Positions 6,890 through 15,130 of a stretch of 47,545 bases of DNA are shown piece by piece (the first letter of the stretch is position 1; each line of letters opens with the position of its first letter). A program made the position numbers and the translations under genes. The notes under the pieces were generated by a model, which worked only from the letters and a program-made list of their open reading frames with translations, ran no database searches and was not told the DNA's origin. Location of the stretch: positions 1-47,545 of the forward strand of contig JAISTH010000020.1 of the NCBI GenBank assembly GCA_031272715.1. Reading direction: 5' to 3'. Source of the stretch: Desulfovibrio sp. GTDB taxonomy: Bacteria > Desulfobacterota > Desulfovibrionia > Desulfovibrionales > Desulfovibrionaceae.

Positions 6890-8782
6890 ATGAGCAACAC
6901 CAAGGCGCGCCGCGCGGCACTGCTCGGCTTCGACTGCGCCATCCCCCGGAGAATGGAGGCCCTCGTCGCCGAGGGCGCCCTGCCCAACTTCAAGAAGTTC
7001 CTCGAAGAGGGCAGCTACATCCCCGAAGGCTACAACCTGCCCACCGTCACCCCCCCATCCTGGGCCACCATCGCCACCGGCGCCTACCCCCGCACCCACG
7101 GGGTGGAGGACTACTACTACTATCTCGAGGGACGGAGCCTCGAACACAAGCGCACCGTCCAGGCCTTCGGATCCGGGATCGTCACCGCCCAGACCATCTG
7201 GGACCGCTGGGACAAGGCCGGGAAGAAGTGCCTCGTGGTGAACTATCCCATGTCGTGGCCAAGCTCCATGCGCCACGGCGTCATGGTCATGGGGCAGGGC
7301 ATCTCCCCGGCCGAGACCCGCTGGAACATGGAAAGCAACGCCCACAAGGAGTTCCTCGCCTCCGAGGGGGTCCTCTCCACGGAGTTCTACCCCCTCGGCG
7401 TCCAGGTCTCCTTCGACCGCGCAAAGGGCTGGCGCAACCTCCCCGACTGCGACGAGCCCCTCGACTTCACCGTGAACATGACCTTCAAGGAATCCATGCG
7501 GCCGCTGAAGAACCAGACCTGGCACGGCCTGTGCTGGGAAAGCGGCGACGACGGCTTCGACACCTTTGCCCTCTGCCCCGACAAGGACTACTCCACCGCC
7601 TTCTTCACCCTGAAGCTCAGGGAGTGGAGCGACCCCGTCACCCTCGACTTCCCCCTCGCCGAAGGCGGGACGGCAAAGGGCACCTTCCGCTGCAAGCTCA
7701 TGACCCTCTCCGACGATGCCGAGGAGTTCAAGCTCTACATCTCGGGCATCTCGGGACACGAAGGCTTCATCAGCCCCCCGGAGGCCGGTGCGGCCATCGA
7801 CTTCTCCCAACAGATCGTCGCCAACGACATCGGCCTCGTGGGCTTCATCCATGGGGTCCTGGACACGGAGACCGTCGTGGAACTCGCGAGATTCCACTCG
7901 GACTGGCTGCTGAACGTCGCCCTGGGACTGCTGAAGAGCAACCCCGACTGGGAACTCTTCTACATGCACTCCCACCCCATCGACTGGTTCTACCACGGGT
8001 GGCTCGCCGAGATGGACAGCCCCGACCCCGCCGTGCGCAAGGCCGCCCGGGACATGGAACGCCAGATCTACGCCATCGAGGACCGCCTGCTGGGCAGGAT
8101 GCTCGAGGCCCTGGGGGAGGACACCCTCACCTGCGTCTGCTCCGACCACGGCGCCACCCCCATGGGCCCCATCCTCAACACCGCCGAGGCCCTCAAGGCC
8201 AAGGGGCTGTGCAGCTACGAACCCAAGAAGAGCGACAACTACTGGGACATCTATCTCGAAAGCGAAGGCCTGGCCTACGAACTGGACGTGTCCAAGTCCC
8301 AGGCGATCCCCCAGCGCTACATGTTCGTCTACGTCAACCTCAAGGACAAATACCCCGGCGGCATCGTCGAGGCGAAGGACTACGAGTCCGTGCGGGACAG
8401 GATCATCGACGCCCTGCTGGACTACAGGCACCCCGAGACCGGGGAGCGCCCCGTGCTGCTCGCCGTGCGCCGGGAGGACGCCAAGGTCTTCGGCATGGGC
8501 GGCGCCCAGGCCGGCGACGTGGTCTACGTGCTCAAGCCCGAATACATGTCCGAGCACGGCTACGGCCTCCCCACGGGGACGTCGGGATGCGGCAGCCTGA
8601 AGAACGTCCTCTGCTTCAAGGGCCCCAACGTCAGAAAGGGCTTCGTCTATCCCCGCCCCCGCTGGCTGGCCGACATCGTGCCCACCCTCTGCTACGCCAC
8701 CGGAAACCCCATCCCGGAGGACGCGGAAGGCGCCGTCATCTACCAGATCCTCGAGAACCCGGACCTGGTTCCCCACTCCTGA
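6890..8782 (+). CDS. alkaline phosphatase superfamily phosphodiesterase (type I PDE/NPP-like)
   Basis: A 630 aa cytoplasmic-looking protein (no signal peptide) of the nucleotide pyrophosphatase/phosphodiesterase branch of the alkaline phosphatase fold. These enzymes use two metal ions and a Thr or Ser nucleophile to cleave phosphate esters. Visible elements are the first metal-binding Asp (GFDCAIPRR, D15), the nucleophile region TVTPPSWATIATGAYPRTHG (probably T54), the HSHPIDWFYHGW block and CSDHGA. The family's last metal ligand is His in G-T/S-H-G; here the aligned site reads GTSG (S565), so one ligand may be lost or supplied elsewhere. The ribosome site GAGGA precedes the ATG. It lies 97 bases after the BCCT gene and probably acts on the phosphorylated form or ester of what that locus imports. 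The substrate is unknown. Confidence 0.8.
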   Translation: MSNTKARRAALLGFDCAIPRRMEALVAEGALPNFKKFLEEGSYIPEGYNLPTVTPPSWATIATGAYPRTHGVEDYYYYLEGRSLEHKRTVQAFGSGIVTAQTIWDRWDKAGKKCLVVNYPMSWPSSMRHGVMVMGQGISPAETRWNMESNAHKEFLASEGVLSTEFYPLGVQVSFDRAKGWRNLPDCDEPLDFTVNMTFKESMRPLKNQTWHGLCWESGDDGFDTFALCPDKDYSTAFFTLKLREWSDPVTLDFPLAEGGTAKGTFRCKLMTLSDDAEEFKLYISGISGHEGFISPPEAGAAIDFSQQIVANDIGLVGFIHGVLDTETVVELARFHSDWLLNVALGLLKSNPDWELFYMHSHPIDWFYHGWLAEMDSPDPAVRKAARDMERQIYAIEDRLLGRMLEALGEDTLTCVCSDHGATPMGPILNTAEALKAKGLCSYEPKKSDNYWDIYLESEGLAYELDVSKSQAIPQRYMFVYVNLKDKYPGGIVEAKDYESVRDRIIDALLDYRHPETGERPVLLAVRREDAKVFGMGGAQAGDVVYVLKPEYMSEHGYGLPTGTSGCGSLKNVLCFKGPNVRKGFVYPRPRWLADIVPTLCYATGNPIPEDAEGAVIYQILENPDLVPHS

Positions 8783-8819
8783 CCCATCCACCTTCAACCA
8801 ACGCAAGGACTTCACCACC

Positions 8820-9401
8820 ATGGCCGAAAAGAAGACCGTCCTGATACTCGCCCCGGCCGCGGACACCTCAGGCGGCCGCGACATCATGGACAAGCTCCTG
8901 AAGAAGGGCGCCCTGCTCCCCAACTACACCCCCGGCCCCCTGCCCGACGAAGGCGTCGAGCCGGGAACCGCCGTCTCCATCGCCCCCTCCGACGTGGCCA
9001 AGGGCGTCGAGGCCGGCACCGCCCTCATGCTCGTGGACATGGGCAGCGCCTCGGCACCCGAGGTGGACGGCGCCCTCGAGACCATCCTCGACGCCATGGA
9101 CAGACGCACGACCCTCGCCCTCGTCGCCAAGAACGCCCTGCTCCTCCACGGCTCCGGCATCGACACCAAGGCGGGCACCGTGGACCGCCCCGTCACCTCC
9201 AAGGACGTGCTCCCCACCCTCGCGGCCATCGGCGAGTTCCCCCTCGGCCGCGCCTGCACCGGAGCCGTGATCTACCAGGCCCTCAAAAGCCCCAACGCCA
9301 AGCTGGACGAGGTGCGCAAGCTCAAGGAGGCCGTCCAGCGCATGGAAGGCGCCCTGGCACGGGACAACCGGGAACCGTGGGAAAAACATGACTGCGCATG
9401 A
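8820..9401 (+). CDS. small companion protein resembling the C-terminal part of the phosphodiesterase
   Basis: A 193 aa protein of unknown function. Its C-terminal third (DVLPTLAAIGEFPLGRACTGAVIYQAL) aligns with the end of the preceding phosphodiesterase (DIVPTLCYATGNPIPEDAEGAVIYQIL), a segment characteristic of alkaline-phosphatase-fold enzymes. None of the metal-binding or nucleophile motifs is present, so it cannot be a complete enzyme. It ends in a charged helix (KLDEVRKLKEAVQRMEGAL). AAGGA lies 11 bases before the ATG. The gene overlaps the next one by 14 bases, so the two are translationally coupled. A partner or regulatory subunit of the phosphodiesterase is a guess; a shrunken duplicate is equally possible. 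Confidence 0.7.
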   Translation: MAEKKTVLILAPAADTSGGRDIMDKLLKKGALLPNYTPGPLPDEGVEPGTAVSIAPSDVAKGVEAGTALMLVDMGSASAPEVDGALETILDAMDRRTTLALVAKNALLLHGSGIDTKAGTVDRPVTSKDVLPTLAAIGEFPLGRACTGAVIYQALKSPNAKLDEVRKLKEAVQRMEGALARDNREPWEKHDCA

Positions 9402-10398
9402 CACCGCGGATTCCCGCTCCTTGGCATACATGCGCAAGGGCCTGTTCCTCGCCGTGCTCTCGGGGATGATCTTCAGCCTCGACGGCCTGCTCATCACCCG
9501 CGCCGGCACCTTCGCACCCTACGACGACGTCGGGCTCCTGCTCCTCGTGACCATGGCCTGCGCCGGCGTCCACGACACGTGCGCCGGCGTGTGCATCACC
9601 ATCTACAACTGGCGCACCGGCCGGCTGCGGGAACTCGTCCGGAGCGCCGCAAGCCGCCCCGGACGGGCCGTGCTCGGCGGCTCCGCCATAGGCGCCGCCC
9701 TCGGCTGCGGAGGCTACATGGCCGGACTCCAGATGGCCGGCCCCGCCTACACGCTCCCCATCACCACCATGTATCCCGCCGTGGCCGCCCTCCTCGCCTT
9801 CTTCGTGCTCCGGGAACGCATCCCCCCCAGAGGGTGGATCGGCCTGTGCCTGTGCGTAGGGGGCGCCGCCCTCGTGGGCTACGTCCCGCCCTCCGGACAG
9901 CCGGGAAGCTTCTTCTACCTGGGTCTCGCCTTCGCCGGCCTCGCCGCGCTGGGATGGGGAACCCAAGGCGTGTGCGTCACGTCGGGGATGGATTTCGTGG
10001 AGCCGGAGATAGCCCTGAACATCTACTACATCCTCTCCGCCTGCTTCTACGTGGGCCTTGCGGCGCCGACGGCGGCGCTGCTGAGCGGCGTGGACGCCAT
10101 GACCTTCGTCGGCGACATCGTCACGAGCCGCGGCACGGCGTTCCTCGCCCTGGCGGGGTTCCTGGGGATGACGTCGTATCTCGCCTGGTACAAGGCAATG
10201 AACATGGTCGGCGTCAGCCGGGCCATGGCCCTCAACATAAGCTACGCCCTGTGGGGCATCGGCTTCACGGCCCTGCTGGGGAACGTGGAGATCACGAAGA
10301 CGCTGCTCGTCGGCGCCGTCACGATCTTCCTCGGCATGTGCCTGGTCATCGGCAACCCCAGGGAGATGCTCTCCCTGCGCAAGGACGCGGCGTCATGA
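9388..10398 (+). CDS. DMT superfamily (EamA-type) transporter
   Basis: A 336 aa integral membrane protein with about ten hydrophobic segments arranged as two EamA halves, the usual form of drug/metabolite exporters. The first half ends in the typical conserved region (AGLQMAGPAYTLPITTMYPAVAALLAFFVLRERIPP, split over residues of about 111-150), and the second has GFLGMTSYLAWYKAMNMVG and a terminal GMCLVIG segment. The ATG at 9388 lies inside the end of the preceding gene; a downstream Met (residue 15, before RKGLFLAV) could also be used. In its operon, between a phosphodiesterase and a small DNA-binding-like protein, it may move the substrate or a product of the pathway. Confidence 0.82.
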   Translation: MTAHDTADSRSLAYMRKGLFLAVLSGMIFSLDGLLITRAGTFAPYDDVGLLLLVTMACAGVHDTCAGVCITIYNWRTGRLRELVRSAASRPGRAVLGGSAIGAALGCGGYMAGLQMAGPAYTLPITTMYPAVAALLAFFVLRERIPPRGWIGLCLCVGGAALVGYVPPSGQPGSFFYLGLAFAGLAALGWGTQGVCVTSGMDFVEPEIALNIYYILSACFYVGLAAPTAALLSGVDAMTFVGDIVTSRGTAFLALAGFLGMTSYLAWYKAMNMVGVSRAMALNISYALWGIGFTALLGNVEITKTLLVGAVTIFLGMCLVIGNPREMLSLRKDAAS

Positions 10399-10646
10399 TG
10401 CAGCCATTCCGGCTCGCCCTGGGGGAACTGCTCCTGGACAGGGGGGCGATGGACGGGGAGGAGGTCTTCACGACCCTCGCCCCGAGATACGAAGGGGAAG
10501 GCTTCTTCTCTTCCGGCGCCGTGCTGCAGGGGCTTCAGAGCCTTGCGGCGACGGGCATCGTCAGGGAGGCGTGGGGGAAATGGTCCCTCACACGGTACGG
10601 GGAGGACCGGGTACGACGCAACCTCCCCAAAACGCGGCAGGCGTGA
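10395..10646 (+). CDS. small winged-helix-like protein, function unknown
   Basis: An 83 aa protein whose ATG overlaps the DMT stop codon (ATGA at 10395-10398), a strong sign of coupled translation. The sequence pattern is helix (LGELLLDRG), helix (EEVFTTLAPRY), helix (SGAVLQGLQSLAATGIV), then a short strand pair (REAWGKWSLTRYGEDRVRRNL). This is the layout of a small winged helix domain, with the wing at KWSLTRYG. No known family name can be given. It might regulate the operon or the porin that follows 88 bases later. Confidence 0.65.
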   Translation: MMQPFRLALGELLLDRGAMDGEEVFTTLAPRYEGEGFFSSGAVLQGLQSLAATGIVREAWGKWSLTRYGEDRVRRNLPKTRQA

Positions 10647-10734
10647 GAGCCGGCATCCGGCGGCTCGACAAGGCGGTCACGTGCTCCGATGGGACAGACA
10701 CGCGGGAGCACGCAAACATCCGAGGAGGATGGCG

Positions 10735-12300
10735 ATGAGGCGAGTGCTTTCTTTGTTGCTGGCGGCGGTTCTAGTCGCGGCGTGGGGGAGTTGCGCCCAG
10801 GCGGTGGATTTTGCCGTGAAGGGGCAGTGGCTAATGGGATTTGGGGTTGGAGACGGGCATCTGATCGCGAAGAAAAAGGAACGGGGTGGCGAGAGCGTGG
10901 CGACGAACGCCGACGACAAGTTCAACGCCCGGCAGCGGGTGCGGGTGCGTTTGGACGCCGTGGCTTCGGAGAACCTGTCCGGGACAGTGCACTTCGAGAT
11001 GGGGGATTCCGTGTGGGGCAAGGCAGGGCGCCGCAACGGAGCAGCACTCGGCGCGGACGCAACTGACGTGATCGAACTCAAGCATGCCTTCCTTGACTGG
11101 ACGGTACCACAAACGGCTTTGAAGTTCCGGATGGGCATACAGGCCGTCACTTTGCCAAACAAGGCCGGTGGTTCCCCCATCATGGACGATGATGTTGCCG
11201 GCATCGTAGCATCCTACAAGTTCAATGATAATGTCGCATTGACAGCGCTATGGATGCGTCCGATAAATGATAATTTTAACGATAAAGATAAAACCACACA
11301 AACTGGCTACCTAGATAATACCGACATCTTATTGGTGTCCTTACCACTAACGTTTGATGGTTTTGAAGCGACACCGTGGTTCTCTTGGGGAATGGCCGGG
11401 AAGCATGCCATTGACAGCTACAACGATAATGTGGGTGGGACATGGTATCACTGGAGCACCATGCTCCCAGAACAAAAAAATGATACAACTATTGCTGGAC
11501 GTGGTGACAGAGGCACAAGCAAAGCCTATGGGACCATTATCTGGGCCGGGTTGCCTCTAGCCGTCACTGCTCTGGACCCATGGAACTTCGAACTTGACCT
11601 GAACTATGGTTACTATGAAGCGATGGGGCGATTCGATGCAATTAAGCATGAAGGTACCCCTGACGAGTCCGTGCGACGTGCAAGTTCACAGCGCCAAGGC
11701 TGGCTTGCCAAGGCTCTCATAGAGTACAAGCTGGACTGGGGCATTCCAGGCATATTCGGATGGTACGCCTCGGGTGATGATGGAAATGTCAAGAATGGCT
11801 CAGAGCGCATGCCAGCACTTTCAGCCTGTGGAAACTTCACCAGCTTCATGGGGGATGGTCCATATGCTTGGTCAGCTGGTGCATCCACAGCCTTCTACGA
11901 CCAAAAGCTAAATTACGCAGGAACGTGGGGCATCGGAGCCCGGATTAGCGACATGAAATTCCTTGAAGATCTCAAAACTACATTCACAGTTGCATGGTGG
12001 GGTGGCACGAACTCCCCAGCCATGGTCAAATATATGGATCATGCATATGATTGGTATGAAGGGTCAGGTCCTGGAGACTGGTGTGAAGGACCATATCTCA
12101 CGACAAATGACGGATTGCTCGAGTTCAACTTGATTAGTACATATAAGATATATGAAAATCTGAATCTCGTCTTGGACCTTGGATATATCGCCAACTTCAT
12201 GGATAATTCAACATGGAGCAAGACAAACAGCGGAAAGTCCACGAGCTTCGAAAAACAGGATGCATGGAAGGCAGCCTTCTTCCTTGCCTACAATTTCTAG
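10735..12300 (+). CDS. Desulfovibrio-type outer membrane homotrimeric porin
   Basis: A 521 aa outer-membrane protein. The ATG at 10735 is chosen because GAGGAGG ends seven bases upstream; an in-frame ATG at 10729 is too close to that site. From 10735 a typical signal peptide follows (RRVLSLLLAAVLVAAW, cleavage after CAQA). The mature part has alternating beta-strand character and ends in aromatic FFLAYNF, the C-terminal Phe signature of outer-membrane barrels. It resembles the abundant trimeric porins of Desulfovibrio that admit small ions and organic acids. Base composition changes within the gene: GC-rich until about 11,200, then clearly AT-rich to the end. That suggests replacement of the 3' two-thirds by recombination. 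It closes the plus-strand locus. Confidence 0.88.
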   Translation: MRRVLSLLLAAVLVAAWGSCAQAVDFAVKGQWLMGFGVGDGHLIAKKKERGGESVATNADDKFNARQRVRVRLDAVASENLSGTVHFEMGDSVWGKAGRRNGAALGADATDVIELKHAFLDWTVPQTALKFRMGIQAVTLPNKAGGSPIMDDDVAGIVASYKFNDNVALTALWMRPINDNFNDKDKTTQTGYLDNTDILLVSLPLTFDGFEATPWFSWGMAGKHAIDSYNDNVGGTWYHWSTMLPEQKNDTTIAGRGDRGTSKAYGTIIWAGLPLAVTALDPWNFELDLNYGYYEAMGRFDAIKHEGTPDESVRRASSQRQGWLAKALIEYKLDWGIPGIFGWYASGDDGNVKNGSERMPALSACGNFTSFMGDGPYAWSAGASTAFYDQKLNYAGTWGIGARISDMKFLEDLKTTFTVAWWGGTNSPAMVKYMDHAYDWYEGSGPGDWCEGPYLTTNDGLLEFNLISTYKIYENLNLVLDLGYIANFMDNSTWSKTNSGKSTSFEKQDAWKAAFFLAYNF

Positions 12301-12361
12301 ACTTGAGTTGATTTTGACACGAGTTTGATAGTACCGCCAGTTACAGTAGCTCGAAAACAGC

Positions 12362-12400
12362 TGCGGCCGATGGGACGTTCCCATCGGCCGCATTTATTTT
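12362..12400 (+). terminator. rho-independent terminator of the porin locus
   Basis: A perfect 14-bp stem, TGCGGCCGATGGGA (12362-12375) and its complement (12379-12392), with a 3-nt loop is followed by TTTATTTT. It lies 62 bases after the porin stop codon. Confidence 0.92.
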
Positions 12401-12519
12401 GCAAAAAATAATTGTGTAAAAGCTTTGATAGGCTAGAATTATGTGATTGGAACTTTGCAGGAGTAATCAATCAAGTATCAAATCTGTGCGATTATATCAA
12501 CATCAACGCATCAATGATG

Positions 12520-13068
12520 TCAGATGCCGATATCCGGAGGCGGAAAGGGAAGTTTCAAGTCGTCCCTGAGCCTGCGCCAGTCCGGGATATGGGCTTCTAG
12601 CAGCGCATAGAACTGCGGTCCGTGGCCGGATTCGAAAAGATGCGTCAGTTCGTGGACAAGAACGTATTCCAAGTACCTTGCGTTCCTGTGCACAAGATCC
12701 GTGTTCAGAGTGACCTGCCGTTTGTGAATCGCACAGGAACCCCACCGCGTCTTCATGGCCTTTGCCACCAGCGAGACAGGCGTCAGCCCTAGTTTGTTCT
12801 CCCAGAATTTCAGATACTTGGACCCTGTGTTCAGGACACACTGTTTGCCCCATCTGCGAACGTAGAGCAGAAGATGCTCCATTCTCCCGGTATGGACGTA
12901 AACGGTGAGGGTTTTCCCCTGCTCGTCCACATCGGCCAAAGCGACATTGGCCTTCTTGTCGTCTTCAATCCCTCTCAGGGAAAAACGCTCTCCCCAAAGC
13001 CAGAATATGGCGTTGCTATCCATTGGGACACTCTGTGTCATTTCATCTATATGATGAGAAAGATCCAA
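12520..13068 (-). CDS. YgjP/DUF45-type zinc metallopeptidase with intact active site
   Basis: A 182 aa protein of the YgjP (M48-like, SprT-like) metallopeptidase family. The catalytic HELTH motif is at 139-143 (H139, E140, H143), the third zinc ligand probably H149 (SGHGPQF), and the family's upstream signature RWGSC at 108-112. The N-terminal part (FWLWGERFSLRGIEDD) is the beta module usual in YgjP. It ends in PFPPPDIGI, the same tail as the large paralogs of the array, so it derives from, or gave rise to, their C-terminal domain. It is the only member of the array with all zinc ligands. The frame starts with TTG at 13068 (AGGA six bases upstream); ATG at 13041 or 13023 is possible. It lies 29 bases after a 77 aa paralog and may be read with it. 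Confidence 0.82.
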   Translation of the reverse strand: MDLSHHIDEMTQSVPMDSNAIFWLWGERFSLRGIEDDKKANVALADVDEQGKTLTVYVHTGRMEHLLLYVRRWGKQCVLNTGSKYLKFWENKLGLTPVSLVAKAMKTRWGSCAIHKRQVTLNTDLVHRNARYLEYVLVHELTHLFESGHGPQFYALLEAHIPDWRRLRDDLKLPFPPPDIGI

Positions 13069-13097
13069 GACAATTCCTATTCATGATAGGAATAACT

Positions 13098-13331
13098 TCA
13101 GCCTGTCAACGACCCGGCAAAGGTGCGACCTTTCTCATGATCTTCAAAAGCCCAAATTAGCAAAAGAGCTTTTACCATTCTCTTCAGTTTCCTGATACCT
13201 ATTGCAGTAGGCATCTTTTTTAGCGTACCCGCTACAATACGTCTATTAGGCATCTCGTCTGTATAAGGTTCATCGCAGGATACTTTTCGAACCCTGACAC
13301 GGAAGCCATTTACCGTAAATGAAAGACTCAT
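13098..13331 (-). CDS. 77 aa paralog: N-terminal module only
   Basis: A short protein that matches only the first module of the array family: SLSFTVNGFRVRVR, then KKMPTAIGIRKLKRMVKALL, against ASFTVQGVAVKIR and PKGMPYPVAVAxLKPMVEELL in the large paralogs. It may be a remnant of a large gene that lost everything between this module and the peptidase at 12520-13068. Alternatively the pair could be a minimal two-gene form (module plus active peptidase). The conserved leader with an AAGGAGA ribosome site found before the other copies is missing here. Whether it is expressed cannot be told. Confidence 0.55.
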   Translation of the reverse strand: MSLSFTVNGFRVRVRKVSCDEPYTDEMPNRRIVAGTLKKMPTAIGIRKLKRMVKALLLIWAFEDHEKGRTFAGSLTG

Positions 13332-13390
13332 GGTGCAAATACCAAAATTTAAGGGTGTTAAATATTGTTGTCTATGGTTGATAAATGCTG

Positions 13391-14929
13391 CTAATGCCCT
13401 GTCTTTGCGAGGGCTTCTGTTCGAATAGTAAGTATTTCATCCTTTTTAAGTGACATTGCTTCATAAAATGATAGCTTATCCGTGTCTGGAGGAATCGTGA
13501 CTATAACGATACCATCATCCCGCGCCTCAATTTCATAATCATCGAATAAATCTTCATCGTGTCTGACTTCAATGGGAATTTCATCATATGTTATTTCACA
13601 GGGTTCCATGCGCTCTTCTTGCAGTTTTTTCCATAATTTTTGGACTCTGGTAACGATCCACGTTGAATGTCTGTCAAGAAATTCATATACTACTCTTTTG
13701 GGTATGCCGCTAGGAACGGTCGCGACAGCAATTGCATCCTCGCCTATACGCAAAGTGAGAGCGGGTACATCTTTTATGATAATTTTTACCAGGGCATCTC
13801 CCCTGTTAATTTCATAGTAATCTTCGCCAGAAAGCGGATAATTTTTTGAATTTCCAGAAGAAGCCTGCGCCTGTCGCCGCCAGTTCTTAAGCTTCACTTC
13901 AGAAACTGACGATTGTATTACTTCTGCTTCACTAGCCTTCTCAATTTTTTTTCTTCCTTCACAAATTTCATCAAAGTTCGTTAAAAGCATTATTAAATGT
14001 TCGCCTTTATTCATGGTGCCTGGCACATAAGAGACAACTGTGCCATCAGTCTTCATGCGCATTTCCCAATCACGATTCTTGTCATCAAAAACTATGACTT
14101 CGACAGGAACGCCCTCATATGTTATTTTGCCAGGCTGTACAGGTTCGTAATATGAAGGGTCGGGAAAATATTTTTTTCGTAATGCATCAACTCTTTTACG
14201 ATAAATGCTTGCCTGTCCTCTAAGGCTTGCCAACACCAAAGACCGTTTCACATCCGGATGTACTGTTGCGATAATTTCACATGTCTTCAGAATTTCTACA
14301 TGCAACCCTTCCTTCCTCACGTTTCTGTTGTATTTAATACGTATAGGGAGGCCATCAATAACTACTTGTTCCTCAGGTTTTACTGATGGCTCGTCAAATA
14401 CAGTCGTATGGTCGGGGTCATGCAGCTGTTTCTGCGTTTCGCTGACCCATCCCAGTCGTTCTTTTATGTATTCCCTAACGATGTATCGTGGAATGGGGCC
14501 GCTTACAAATGCCTCCACACGTTCACTTGAGAACATGGAAATTTTGAACTCATCATCTGGCTTATAATTGATATATATTGGAACACCCTCAACATCAATG
14601 ATCTCGCCATCTAGCAATGGGGGTTCCTGCGGTATTGCACCCTTTGACAATTTAGTAAATTGTTTGATAAGTTGCTCGATTTCATATTTATCCAAGCTTA
14701 TTTTTCTGGCTTGGGATGTATTCCTGGTGGCTGATGTAGTTGTCGGGGCACGTCTGCGCAATATTTCCTCGACCATAGGTTTCAGCTTTGCAACAGCTAA
14801 AGGATAGGGCATGTTCTTCGGGGCAACGCCTTCCAGACGCCCATTTGCCTTCTCGATGACATTGGGTTGTGCGCCGCTCTGGAAGCGTATCTTGACGGAA
14901 ACGCCGTCAACGATAAATGAAGTGCTCAT
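13391..14929 (-). CDS. 512 aa modular paralog without peptidase domain
   Basis: A member of the array family. It starts like the others (STSFIVDGVSVKIR, NGRLEGVAPKNMPYP, LKPMVEEIL) and then has about five more copies of the same beta module at roughly 110-170, 189-250, 267-330, 373-432 and 446-505. Two copies keep the Trp typical of the module's last helix (LGWVSE, W161; STWIV, W424), as in the N-terminal domain of YgjP peptidases. Several modules are introduced by a Y-E/D-G/E-V/I-P motif. Unlike its neighbours it ends without a peptidase-like domain. The sequence is the most diverged of the long copies. No signal peptide or membrane segment is seen, so it is probably cytoplasmic. Function unknown. 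Confidence 0.72.
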   Translation of the reverse strand: MSTSFIVDGVSVKIRFQSGAQPNVIEKANGRLEGVAPKNMPYPLAVAKLKPMVEEILRRRAPTTTSATRNTSQARKISLDKYEIEQLIKQFTKLSKGAIPQEPPLLDGEIIDVEGVPIYINYKPDDEFKISMFSSERVEAFVSGPIPRYIVREYIKERLGWVSETQKQLHDPDHTTVFDEPSVKPEEQVVIDGLPIRIKYNRNVRKEGLHVEILKTCEIIATVHPDVKRSLVLASLRGQASIYRKRVDALRKKYFPDPSYYEPVQPGKITYEGVPVEVIVFDDKNRDWEMRMKTDGTVVSYVPGTMNKGEHLIMLLTNFDEICEGRKKIEKASEAEVIQSSVSEVKLKNWRRQAQASSGNSKNYPLSGEDYYEINRGDALVKIIIKDVPALTLRIGEDAIAVATVPSGIPKRVVYEFLDRHSTWIVTRVQKLWKKLQEERMEPCEITYDEIPIEVRHDEDLFDDYEIEARDDGIVIVTIPPDTDKLSFYEAMSLKKDEILTIRTEALAKTGH

Positions 14930-15130
14930 GTTTGATTTTCCCGACAGATGTTACGGAAAGTCCGAGGCATGCCGCTTCAGGCATGGATGCCTTGTACCTT
15001 ATCCCATGGAATCCTGATTCAGCATGATATCAGGGGTTTGCCGCATGTGGTAACAGTTTTTGTACTATAGGCAATATTAGATATTGAATTGCGTTTTCCT
15101 GTATGCCAAACAAAGGATGGATATACTTCC

